Under the pieces are notes generated by a model that was not told where the DNA came from, ran no database searches, and saw nothing but the letters and a program-made list of their open reading frames with translations. This document shows, in pieces, positions 1 to 8,000 of a DNA stretch of 64,000 bases. The position numbers and the translations under genes were made by a program. The stretch's first letter is position 1, and the number at the start of each line of letters is the position of its first letter. Location: assembly GCA_038326325.1 (NCBI GenBank), contig JBBQJW010000016.1, positions 1 to 64,000 on the forward strand. Direction: 5' to 3'. This stretch comes from UBA10324 sp038326325. GTDB lineage: Bacteria; Bacteroidota; Bacteroidia; Chitinophagales; UBA10324.

Positions 1-471
1 AGTTAGATACTTGATTCTTGCAACTGATGCTTTGTCTGTCGGTAGCGGTTTCTTGGTGCAATCGTAAATTGCAAACTCTTCAAAGTCGGTGATGATGCTG
101 ATAGGAAGTTTTGCACTCCAACCATATCTGCGGACTTGATATGCAGGTTGTATTTCTCCCTTCACATCAACATTCGGTTTCTTTGCTTCAACAAAAAAAA
201 GTCGCTTGCCTCCAACCAAACGAAAAGAATAGTCGGGTGCTTTGGTTGCCTTTCCAACTTTTACTCTGTCCTCATGAATTACTTCACGATAGCTTTCAGC
301 GTAACCGTTTTCATTGTCAATGTCCCAACCCAATGCTTTGAAAAACGGGTCAATGAAATCCCGTCTTGTCAGGGTTTCGTTATAGTCGGCTTTCTTGTAA
401 GAGTCATACTGCTCCTCAAACCTTTCAACAAGTTCTGATATTTTCTTATGTGCTGATTCTTTCGGTATCAT
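1..471 (-). CDS. N-terminal part of a type IIG-like restriction-modification enzyme (cut by window edge)
   Basis: Reading the minus strand from the ATG at 471-469 gives 157 open codons that run off the left edge. The protein has a charged helical start, then RRDFIDPFFKALGWD (about residues 36-50). A PD-(D/E)xK nuclease core follows: P79-D80, then FFVEAKKP with E95 and K97. After it comes a segment ending in ITDFEEFAIYDC. This order is known from the N-terminus of single-chain type IIG (Eco57I-like) enzymes and of HsdR-type nucleases. A methyltransferase domain would be expected beyond the edge but cannot be seen. The 769 bases upstream hold no convincing gene, so it probably has its own promoter. 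Family confidence is high for the nuclease domain and moderate for the IIG subtype. Confidence 0.8.
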   Translation of the reverse strand, partial: MIPKESAHKKISELVERFEEQYDSYKKADYNETLTRRDFIDPFFKALGWDIDNENGYAESYREVIHEDRVKVGKATKAPDYSFRLVGGKRLFFVEAKKPNVDVKGEIQPAYQVRRYGWSAKLPISIITDFEEFAIYDCTKKPLPTDKASVARIKYLT

Positions 472-1240
472 CCTAAAAAATAATTTTCAAATATATATGT
501 TCAAGAGGATGAAGTTAAGTATGAAGCATTGAAGAAAATTTTCATTTTCCTCTGTCGTTGCACCTTCACTCCACAGCAGTGCCTTTATCAGGCAAGTAAG
601 CTGCGTATTGAAACCCCTATCAGTTGAAACCACCGGAGCACAACCGAAGCATTTTTTAAAACCTTCAATACTGTTTTCATTACTGTAACACTGCAATTGC
701 AACATACAATGTACGGCATTGCTGCTTACAAAGCGGGTTTGTAAAGTGTAACAGGCGCATTTACATATAGCAATACCATTTTTACAACTGTGGTTGTTTT
801 GTTTACAGGTGTGGTTATCAGTTCTGCAATTGTTAAAGTGGGTTTGCTTGCAATTGATGCGGCTGTGTAGTGTGTAACAGTGGCTTTGCGTTTTGTAAAA
901 ACACCGAATGCAGCAGCAAAAGTGTTGTTGTCACCAATAAATAGGCGAGCGGCAAGGGCATAAACAGTCGGGTAAAAAGTGGTTTTCGCCTTGTTTTGTC
1001 GGTTGATTTACACACCAAAAAAATATTTATTTTTGATAGGGTAGCGGTCGGCGTTTTCAGGTGTAACAGTTGCTGAAAACCGCGCTCACGGCGTTTTTTC
1101 AGCGATGAGCGCCGCAAAAATAAAACATATTTCAATGCGCGCTTTTTTCAATCTGACATTGTAGGATTGACGAAAAAATAAATTTCAGCACTTTTTGCAC
1201 GCACGATAGATTTGAGTTTTTCAAACCAAAATTTTAAACC
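472..1240. other. Gene-poor stretch with three TGTAACAG words
   Basis: No convincing gene was found. The two short minus-strand frames at 487-705 and 833-1135 have unnatural composition and no recognisable motif. The stretch holds three copies of the octamer TGTAACAG (747, 873, 1062) and repeated GCAATTG words. A TAnnTTTG element (TAGATTTG) lies at 1207-1214, just before the Fn3 gene. It may be a decayed region. Confidence 0.5.
1207..1214 (+). promoter_or_regulatory. Bacteroidota -7 element for the Fn3 gene
   Basis: TAGATTTG matches the Bacteroidota -7 consensus TAnnTTTG and sits 26 bases before the ATG at 1241. No TTG was found at the usual -33 spacing, so this is a partial promoter match. 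Confidence 0.45.
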
Positions 1241-1861
1241 ATGAAAAAAATTGTAGTCCGCCTGGGGTTGTCAAGAATGACGGTCCTTGGATTTTTGCAG
1301 TTTGTTGAATACATCATTCAGCAAATGACAGGTAATGTGAATTTCACCACGCCTGTGCCCACGCTCGCCGTAATCAAGTTAAAAATGATTGATTACAAGC
1401 AGGCCATCACCGATGCGCAGTTGCGTGTGCCGGGTGCCATTGAGTTGCGCAATCAGTTGCGGCTCGAGCTTTCTATTTTACTGAAAGACCTTGCCAACTA
1501 TTGCGTTCAGGTATCGAACGGCGATGTAACCATTTTCTCGACCAGCGGTTTTCAAATGAAGCGCACACCCATTCCCGCTCCCGACCCGCTCGCCCCTGTG
1601 ATGAATCTGCGCATGGAAAGCACCGGCACCGACAGCGAACTGCGCCTGCTTTTTAAATCGGTGCCCTATGGCAAGAGTTACGAGGTGTGGATGAGTCCGG
1701 CAAACGATACTAATTTTACTTACCTCACCACTATTTCGGCTCAGCGTTATTTAATGCGCGAGCTTACACCTGGCACTCGCTACTTTACAAAGGTGCGCGC
1801 CATTGGCCCGAAAGGAATAAAGGGCGGCTTTAGCGATGTGGCCAGTAAGATTGCTGCTTAA
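1241..1861 (+). CDS. Small fibronectin type III protein with helical N-terminus
   Basis: The 206-residue protein has two parts. Residues 1 to about 105 are alpha-helical and include a MTGNVNFTTPVPTL stretch. A proline-rich linker (PIPAPDPLAP) then leads into one Fn3 domain (about 118-206) ending GPKGIKGGFSDVASKIAA. There is no signal peptide or T9SS tail, so it is probably cytoplasmic or exported by an unknown route. Similar helical-plus-Fn3 proteins occur widely in Bacteroidota without an assigned function. Its codons are visibly more GC-rich than those of its neighbours (many CGC, GCC and CTG), which hints at a different origin. It is followed by a hairpin terminator and the GAAGAGTGAAAA repeat. 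Confidence 0.75.
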   Translation: MKKIVVRLGLSRMTVLGFLQFVEYIIQQMTGNVNFTTPVPTLAVIKLKMIDYKQAITDAQLRVPGAIELRNQLRLELSILLKDLANYCVQVSNGDVTIFSTSGFQMKRTPIPAPDPLAPVMNLRMESTGTDSELRLLFKSVPYGKSYEVWMSPANDTNFTYLTTISAQRYLMRELTPGTRYFTKVRAIGPKGIKGGFSDVASKIAA

Positions 1862-1955
1862 GTTAGTGAAGAGTGAAAAGTGAAGAGTGAAAAATTCTTC
1901 GTTCTTCACTTTTAGTTCTTCGTTCTTAGTTCTTCGTTCTTAATTCTTCATTAAT
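1861..1955. repeat. GAAGAGTGAAAA / TTCTTCGTTCTT low-complexity intergenic repeat
   Basis: Reiterated short units (GTGAAGAGTGAAAA, then TTCTTCGTTCTTAG) with opposite-strand character fill the gap after the Fn3 gene. Related stretches recur at 3831-3902, 6250-6310 and 24470-24495, each next to a gene end. They look like one family of slippage-prone intergenic repeats. Confidence 0.6.
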
Positions 1956-1990
1956 AAAAAGCCGTGGCTGTAACAGTTGCGGCTTTTTTT
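1956..1990. terminator. Hairpin terminator with TGTAACAG in its loop
   Basis: The arms AAAAAGCCG (1956-1964) and CGGCTTTTT (1980-1988) form a stem with A and T tracts on both sides, so it can serve both the Fn3 gene and the convergent gene ending at 1997. The loop contains TGTAACAG at 1969-1976. Confidence 0.75.
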
Positions 1991-1996
1991 ATTTAA

Positions 1997-3727
1997 TCAG
2001 CGCTGTATAATTAATTTTTGCGTGATAGTTTTATTAACCGCTGTAACAGTTAAAAAGTAAATGCCTTGCGATAAAACGCTTGCATTGAGTTTAACCTCAC
2101 TTTTAGCATTAGTATAATTTTCGTTCAGCACCACTTGCCCCAAAAGATTTGTGATTTGCAACCGGCTTATATTTTCTGCTGTAACAGTTACAGATTCGCG
2201 AGCTGGGTTTGGGTAAATATTTATAGAGTTGGTAGCCTTAGTTTCTGTTACAGCATCATTTAAATCGCACCGGTACTTGGCAACAAACAATTGCTCAGGC
2301 CCGGTGCCGGGATGCGGAGTTGTGTAGGCAGTTATACTGTCCACCCCTTCAATATACAATGTATCTAAATAATCTCCCCCAACAACTACATCATCGTTGG
2401 CATCTACTTCAATATCCAACATATCATCACCACCGCTTGATAATGTAGATGCACAAAGAAACTGACCATAGGGACTGAACTTTGCTACATACATCGGATC
2501 CCAAAAGGTTCCGGCAGGGTAGTTTAAAATAGTTGTATCGAATTTGATATTGATAGGATTGAAGAATAGATTGTATTCAAATGAACCTCCGATGTAAACA
2601 TTGTTTTTCGAATCGCAATCAATCTGATAAATTGAACCGCCGTAAATCGGCATTCCCCATATAATATTTCCTGAAGGATTAAATTTCAACAGAAAATTAT
2701 CCTGAAGATAAAAGGGAAAGAAATGTAAAGTATAGGTTCCCCATGTTAAAGTTGAATCAACACCTCTGTTGCCCGCCATGTAAATATTTCCGGCCCAGTC
2801 GGTTGTTATGTGCTGCGAAGGGGTATAGGCATACCCGTTAGCACTTTGCGCCCACATTAAATTTCCGGCATTATCATACTTTGCAAAAAAAGTGCTCAGC
2901 AATTCGGGGTTTGTCAATACCGTTGAATTAAAAGTAAGCTGCGGCGATCTGAAATTTCCGGTGATGTAACAGTTTCCGGAATTATCGGGAGCTATTTCAG
3001 AAATATAATCTGCACCACCCAATGTAGGATAATTTCCTCCTGCACTTTTTACCCAGATAATATTTCCATCTGAACTGTATTTTGCAATAAAGATATTGTG
3101 CAGACTGTCGCCCTGAATGGTAATGTTACCTATTGTGTAACTTGAAGTATCAAACCTGCCCCCTACAAATATTTCTCCGTTATTATTCATGGCCATATCA
3201 TTTAGCCAGTCTTTTTTACCACCAAACTTTTTTGCAAAAACCACATTCCCGTTTTTATCATACTTCGCTAAAAAAAATCTTCCGTGACCGAAGGTGTCTG
3301 TAACATTCGGGTTCAAAACATAACTGTCAAAAACAGCAGTACCGCCGGTACTGAGAATTCCTGTTGCATAAACATTCCCAACATGGTCGGCGCAAATTTT
3401 AGTACAGAATACAGTTCCGTTACCACCAATGGTTTTTGCCCACTTAATGTTTCCGGCTGCATCAAACTTTGATAAAACATCCGGGTGAGTGTTATTACCG
3501 ATTGTATCGGTTCCATATACTTCCTGATCAAAAGAATTATCACCCCACAAAAACACATCTCCCGAGTCATCAGTTGTAATTCCATATCCTTCCGCCACAG
3601 GCATAGGATCATTATTATAAATTGCCTGTGGTCCGTTCACCCATAACCAGTTCTGCCCCGAACATTTTTCTGAAATAATAATTAAGAATACTGCGCACGC
3701 ACCAATTAACAGTTTTGATTTTAACAT
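1997..3727 (-). CDS. Secreted SBBP-repeat (beta-propeller) protein with T9SS sorting domain
   Basis: The 576-residue protein starts with a Sec signal peptide (KLLIGACAVFLIIISEKCSGQ). Next come repeated units of about 55 residues of the type GNIKWAKTIGG...GNVYATG, typical of SBBP/beta-propeller repeats. The last 75 residues form a T9SS type A domain with IYPNPARESVTV and the ending GIYFLTVTAVN..KLIIQR. It should be exported by Sec and then the T9SS to the cell surface or medium. Its ligand is unknown. The gene is monocistronic and faces a similar protein at 3991 on the other strand. The ATG at 3727 is supported by the signal peptide. TGTAACAG words lie at 2042, 2180 and 2965, with one reversed copy at 2245. 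Confidence 0.85.
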   Translation of the reverse strand: MLKSKLLIGACAVFLIIISEKCSGQNWLWVNGPQAIYNNDPMPVAEGYGITTDDSGDVFLWGDNSFDQEVYGTDTIGNNTHPDVLSKFDAAGNIKWAKTIGGNGTVFCTKICADHVGNVYATGILSTGGTAVFDSYVLNPNVTDTFGHGRFFLAKYDKNGNVVFAKKFGGKKDWLNDMAMNNNGEIFVGGRFDTSSYTIGNITIQGDSLHNIFIAKYSSDGNIIWVKSAGGNYPTLGGADYISEIAPDNSGNCYITGNFRSPQLTFNSTVLTNPELLSTFFAKYDNAGNLMWAQSANGYAYTPSQHITTDWAGNIYMAGNRGVDSTLTWGTYTLHFFPFYLQDNFLLKFNPSGNIIWGMPIYGGSIYQIDCDSKNNVYIGGSFEYNLFFNPINIKFDTTILNYPAGTFWDPMYVAKFSPYGQFLCASTLSSGGDDMLDIEVDANDDVVVGGDYLDTLYIEGVDSITAYTTPHPGTGPEQLFVAKYRCDLNDAVTETKATNSINIYPNPARESVTVTAENISRLQITNLLGQVVLNENYTNAKSEVKLNASVLSQGIYFLTVTAVNKTITQKLIIQR

Positions 3728-3830
3728 ACCATTTAATGTTTAGGTATAAATATAATCAATACAGGTAATCAAAGGTATTTTTAATGTAACGGTTTTTAAA
3801 ATTTGTTGTGGTGGTGATACAGTAATTTAG

Positions 3831-3902
3831 TGAAAAGTGAAGAGTGAAAAATTTTATTCTTTACTTTTAGTTCATAGTTCTTTACTCTTAGTTCTTCACT
3901 AA
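3831..3902. repeat. GAAGAGTGAAAA-type intergenic repeat, second copy
   Basis: GTGAAAAGTGAAGAGTGAAAA is followed by TTTACTTTTAGTTC and TTAGTTCTTCACT units, the same themes as at 1861-1955. As there, the copy is immediately followed by a motif-bearing hairpin. Confidence 0.55.
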
Positions 3903-3903
3903 T

Positions 3904-3948
3904 AAAAAAAATTTGCACGACTGTTACAGTTGTGCGAATTTTTTATTT
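3904..3948. terminator. Hairpin with CTGTTACAG at its centre
   Basis: ATTTGCACGACTGT and ACAGTTGTGCGAAT pair with only G-U wobbles around a single central T, flanked by A and T tracts. The CTGTTACAG word supplies the top of the stem. It lies about 180 bases upstream of the 3727 start and 40 bases before the 3991 start, so its terminator role is unclear; it may end unannotated transcription. Confidence 0.6.
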
Positions 3949-3990
3949 GTAAAAGAATAATTAGTTTGTGGTCGAATAAAAATAGCAGGA

Positions 3991-6243
3991 ATGAAAAAAT
4001 TACTGAGTGTAACAGTCACTTTACTTTGTTTTATTAATTGCCTTCATGCCCAGAATTTTCAATGGGTAAAACAAATAGGTAGCAGTGGCTTAGAAAGTGG
4101 TTATGAAATTCGAACTGATATATCAGGAAACATTTATGTGGCAGGGGTATTCAATGGGACTGTAGATTTTGACCCCGGGGCGGCTGTTTTTACAATGACT
4201 TCTGATACGCAAGACATATTTATTGAGAAACTTAATTCATCGGGAGATTTAATTTGGGCAAAAAGAATCGGAAGGCATCGTCCAGATTATATTAATACCA
4301 TGGAAATTGATCAGATAGGTAATGTTTACCTCGCCGGAAACTTTAAAGATACAATTGATTTTGATCCAGGACCGGCAGTATATAATTTAATATCAATGGG
4401 TAATGATGATGATTTTATTCTGAAATTAAATGCGTCTGGAAATTTTGTTTGGGCTAGAAGAACAGGAAATGAAAACTACGATTATTGTGGAGACATTGAT
4501 GTACAGCCGGACAATAGCATTTTTATTACTGGCGCTTTTATAGGTACAGTTGATTTTGATCCGGGATCAGCTACTCATAATTTGTCCTCGACTCAACAAA
4601 ACATGTTTATTCAGAAACTGGATTCCAATGGGAATTATGTGGGAGCACAAAGAATAGGAACCGGTAGTGTTGTAGTTGGCTACAATATAGAAACAGATTA
4701 CGCAGGAAATATCTTTACTTCCGGAGTATTTACTAATACGCAGGATTTTGATCCAGGTATTGCAGTTCAAAATCTAACTTCAATTGGCGCCAGTATAGAT
4801 ATTTTTGTTATGAAACTTACTTCCGCGGGTGTTTTTTCTTGGGCATGCAGTTTAGGTTCAGCACAAAATGATGAACCATTTGGTTTTGCAATCGATGATT
4901 CGGGAAATGTGATTACAACAGGAAGTTTTTATGATTCACCTGATTTTGATCCTGGCGCAGGAATTTTTACTTTAACCAGCAACGGCCTTAGCGACAGTTA
5001 TGTTTGGAAACTGGATGCAAATGGGAATTTTAGATGGGCAAAATCTATGGGCAGTGCGGCAAGTGAATATGGGTTAACAGTTGCAAAGGATAATGCCGGC
5101 AATATATATTCCTCCGGTAAATTTTCTAATACTTTAGATCTTGATCCTGGAACGGGGATATTAAATTTTACTGCAAATGGTGTAAGTGATATTTATATTC
5201 AAAAGCTGACAACAAACGGAGATTTTGAATGGACTAAACAAATAGGGGGCTCCAACATTGAAACATGTAATTCTTTAGTCATAGATAATTCTGGAAATTT
5301 GTTCGCAACCGGATCTTTCCGTGATACAGTAGATTTTAATGCAGATGCAGGTGTGTTTAATTTAATATCTGCAAGTCCTAATGTATCTGATTTATTTGTT
5401 TTGAAATTAGACCCGGCGAATAATTGTGCCTCCTGTCCAATACCAACAAACATCACCTCCGCAAATATTACAGGAACAGCAGCAACAATTAATTGGGATG
5501 GTAACAGTTGTGCTGTTAAATATCGTGTTCGTTACAGAGTTCAGGGAACAACAACATGGACCACAAAAATTGTTACAGCACCTATTGTTACAAAAACGCT
5601 TACTGCATTGCAATCATTAACTACTTATGAATACCAGATAAGAACTGATTGTAATTCAGCTGGAACTACCGCGTCTGCTTATTCAGCAATTCAAACATTT
5701 ACAACCATCTGCACTTGCAGCAAACCCACTAACATTACCATCACCAACCTTAAACAAACAACAGCAAAAGTGAATTGGGTAGGGAACAACTGTGCAGTTA
5801 AGTATCGTTTGCAATACCGCAAGCAGGGAACCACTGCATGGACTACAAAAACCGTTACAGCACCTACTTTGTTTTATACTATCACCGGCTTAACCAATAA
5901 CACCATTTACGAGTACCATTTGCGCAGTGATTGTAACTCAACCGGCTCAGTGAATTCAGGATGGACTACTACCACAACATTTACTACCCCATTAAGAATG
6001 GAAGATGATGAATCTGTTACATCGCTGTTTTCTATAACGCCCAACCCCTGTAACACCTGCGAAGTGCGAGGAGCAGAAAATGCAAACGACTTAACAGTAA
6101 CAGATATTCTTGGAAGAAAACTAAATGCAGAATTCACCCAATCGGCGAATGGCTACTACATTAACCTTCCTGCTGCCTGTAACGGAATTTTATTTATCAG
6201 GAATAGTAAAACAGGAGAGGTGGTAAAATTTATTAAGGAATAA
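3991..6243 (+). CDS. Secreted SBBP-repeat protein with two Fn3 domains and T9SS sorting domain
   Basis: The 750-residue protein has a signal peptide (residues 1-20, ending LHAQ). Eight to nine repeats of about 50 residues follow, carrying the phrase VDFDPGAA/DFDPGTG plus GNIYVAG (about 20-480). Two Fn3 domains come next (about 490-665; INWDGNSCAVKYRVRYR and VNWVGNNCAVKYRLQYR). The T9SS tail contains ITPNPCNTCEV. The DFDPG repeats are acidic and could bind calcium, which is inference. The two Fn3 domains closely resemble those of the protein at 18029, suggesting shuffling of a common module. Confidence 0.85.
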   Translation: MKKLLSVTVTLLCFINCLHAQNFQWVKQIGSSGLESGYEIRTDISGNIYVAGVFNGTVDFDPGAAVFTMTSDTQDIFIEKLNSSGDLIWAKRIGRHRPDYINTMEIDQIGNVYLAGNFKDTIDFDPGPAVYNLISMGNDDDFILKLNASGNFVWARRTGNENYDYCGDIDVQPDNSIFITGAFIGTVDFDPGSATHNLSSTQQNMFIQKLDSNGNYVGAQRIGTGSVVVGYNIETDYAGNIFTSGVFTNTQDFDPGIAVQNLTSIGASIDIFVMKLTSAGVFSWACSLGSAQNDEPFGFAIDDSGNVITTGSFYDSPDFDPGAGIFTLTSNGLSDSYVWKLDANGNFRWAKSMGSAASEYGLTVAKDNAGNIYSSGKFSNTLDLDPGTGILNFTANGVSDIYIQKLTTNGDFEWTKQIGGSNIETCNSLVIDNSGNLFATGSFRDTVDFNADAGVFNLISASPNVSDLFVLKLDPANNCASCPIPTNITSANITGTAATINWDGNSCAVKYRVRYRVQGTTTWTTKIVTAPIVTKTLTALQSLTTYEYQIRTDCNSAGTTASAYSAIQTFTTICTCSKPTNITITNLKQTTAKVNWVGNNCAVKYRLQYRKQGTTAWTTKTVTAPTLFYTITGLTNNTIYEYHLRSDCNSTGSVNSGWTTTTTFTTPLRMEDDESVTSLFSITPNPCNTCEVRGAENANDLTVTDILGRKLNAEFTQSANGYYINLPAACNGILFIRNSKTGEVVKFIKE

Positions 6244-6249
6244 TTTAGC

Positions 6250-6310
6250 ACTGAAGAGTGAAAAATTTTATTCTTCGTTATTAATTCTTCACTCTTCGTT
6301 CTTCACTAAA
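6250..6310. repeat. GAAGAGTGAAAA-type intergenic repeat, third copy
   Basis: GAAGAGTGAAAAATTT is followed by TTCTTCGTTATTAATTCTTC and CACTCTTCGTTCTTCACT units between two convergent genes. A further related piece (TTTTTCACTTTTCGATTTT) lies at 6357-6376. Confidence 0.5.
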
Positions 6311-6344
6311 AAAGCAGAATTCTTAAACGGGTTCTACTTTTTTG
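6309..6344. terminator. Probable bidirectional terminator between convergent genes
   Basis: AAAAAAGCAGAA and TTCTACTTTTTT form a stem with one C-A mismatch around a 12-base loop. It lies between the convergent genes ending at 6243 and 6389. Confidence 0.5.
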
Positions 6345-6388
6345 TTTGAAATTAAATTTTTCACTTTTCGATTTTAGCTTTTAACTAA

Positions 6389-7933
6389 TCATTGCAGCAC
6401 CACGCTCTTCGAATAAACTTTTCCATTCTTTATTATTTCGGCCATGTAATAGCCGGCAGCAGGTTTTGTGTTAGTGTTTATTCTGAAATAATAATTATCA
6501 GTGTCGGGTGTAACAGTTGAACTAAAAACCTGTTTACCCGAAGCATCAGTAAGTGTAACAGTTAGTTTATCATCTTTCGCGCCGCGAATATTCAGGTTCA
6601 GGTTTTTAATGGTTGTCGGGTTTGGCAGAACGGTAAAACTGAAATCATCTAACAAATAATTTACATCATCCGTCAGCGAATCAGAAACACGACCGTCAAA
6701 ATTTGTTTGTTTTAATCTGTAATACGATACTCCCTGTAACGGATGCTCATCAATAGTTTTATAATCAATACGGTGATTGCTGTTACCTGCTGCATCCACT
6801 TTCAGTATCTCTATAAAATGAACAGCATCTGATGAGCGCTCAATGGTAAAATAATCGCTGTTGGTTTCCGATAATGTGGTCCATGTAAGGTCAACCACAT
6901 CTTTCTTCAGTTGCGCGTTAAAGAAAATTAATTCAACCGGAAGTGCAAACCCCTGTTGCGTAAACCCAATTCCGAAATCAGAAAATGCGCTAAGCGCCGA
7001 CCGTGCAGCTGTAACAGTAGTAGCTGTAACAGATTGCGTGCTGTTGTTGTGTGTGCCGAGCGATTGCCATGCAGTTCCTGAGTTATCGCGTTTAATCACG
7101 CAGTAACGATCGGCACTTAGTCCCATATTTGTTGCACCTTTTTCAATAACTGTTACAGTATAAACACCACCTGTCATTGAAGTATTAGGTGTTAAAGTCC
7201 AGTATCCATAGTTGAGCATATCAGTAATTGGAGTTCCGTTTACATTTAACCCAGCAGGAAGAGCAGTCGGATTTGGAACCGCATTGGTAAACGAACTGAG
7301 TATATCAGTGAAACCAGTCATGCCTGTGAAATTGAGGTTTGCCAATTCGTAATTTGCAGCAGTACCAATCGGAAAATAATAAGAACCAGTTGTACTCACA
7401 TTCCTGCGCAGATAACCTACAATGTATTCGGTAGGGGAGTATGGATTAATTGCATCGGTGGAGGCGTTTGTTACATACACTTCATTTACTCCTGTGGTTA
7501 CAAGACCTGCGGTTAAATTTAATGTTCCGGCAATAGTTATGTTTTGCGAAAGCGAAATGCCTGAAGCGTTATTCATGTTGCAGTTAAAAAAACCTGTTAC
7601 AGTTGAGCCACTCAGGTTTTGAGGCGAGGTGCCCCAAAAAGTAACCTTGCCTGTTTCACTCAAAAATGTTCCGTTGTTTATCCAATCACCTTTTACATAC
7701 ATATCACCTTCTTGTGTTGTACTTCCCGCTCCCGAATTGGTGAAAGAACCTTCAACACCAATAAGGGTTCCGGTGCTTACATATAATGTCCCTGTATTAA
7801 TAGTATTTGCTGTTTGTGCAGCTGCTGAATTATATAATACACCCAGCATCCAAAGTGTAATCACTAAAAATGTTACAGCAATCACTTTGTTTTTTTCAGC
7901 ACGGTTCATTTTTGTTTTCCATTCGTTTTTCAT
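6389..7933 (-). CDS. Secreted T9SS cargo protein of unknown ligand
   Basis: From the ATG at 7933 the product has 514 residues. It has a signal peptide with hydrophobic core VIAVTFLVITLWMLGVL ending AAAQ. A beta-rich region follows with TINTGTLYVSTGTLIGVEG and GDMYVKGDWINNGTF. Then comes the segment LPVELIFFNAQLKKDVVDLTW common in Bacteroidota secreted proteins, and a T9SS tail (VLPNPTTIKN...GYYMAEIIKNGK). The frame opens at an ATG at 7999, one base after the upstream stop, but that would put 22 extra residues before the signal peptide. The ATG at 7909 is also possible. It is probably cotranscribed with the YadA-like gene at 8001. TGTAACAG words are frequent (6509, 6554, 7010, 7025, plus reversed copies). 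Confidence 0.8.
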   Translation of the reverse strand: MKNEWKTKMNRAEKNKVIAVTFLVITLWMLGVLYNSAAAQTANTINTGTLYVSTGTLIGVEGSFTNSGAGSTTQEGDMYVKGDWINNGTFLSETGKVTFWGTSPQNLSGSTVTGFFNCNMNNASGISLSQNITIAGTLNLTAGLVTTGVNEVYVTNASTDAINPYSPTEYIVGYLRRNVSTTGSYYFPIGTAANYELANLNFTGMTGFTDILSSFTNAVPNPTALPAGLNVNGTPITDMLNYGYWTLTPNTSMTGGVYTVTVIEKGATNMGLSADRYCVIKRDNSGTAWQSLGTHNNSTQSVTATTVTAARSALSAFSDFGIGFTQQGFALPVELIFFNAQLKKDVVDLTWTTLSETNSDYFTIERSSDAVHFIEILKVDAAGNSNHRIDYKTIDEHPLQGVSYYRLKQTNFDGRVSDSLTDDVNYLLDDFSFTVLPNPTTIKNLNLNIRGAKDDKLTVTLTDASGKQVFSSTVTPDTDNYYFRINTNTKPAAGYYMAEIIKNGKVYSKSVVLQ

Positions 7934-8000
7934 GTTGATGAAATTTATATCGTGTGAAAGGAATAGTTCCAAGGGGTCAACTGTTACAGTGCAGTTCATT

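Noticed and set aside
487..705. Short minus-strand frame of 72 codons
   Set aside because: No recognisable motif or promoter, and its composition differs from real genes here; probably chance.
833..1135. Minus-strand frame of 100 codons
   Set aside because: Leu- and Arg-rich chance frame in a gene-poor region with no homologous motif.
3904..3948. Hairpin considered as an attachment or inverted-repeat end of a mobile element
   Set aside because: No transposase or paired end was found; it looks like a terminator-type stem.
7934..7999. Extended N-terminus for the 6389 gene
   Set aside because: It lies before the signal peptide, although its ATG directly follows the upstream stop; the possibility is noted but not chosen.
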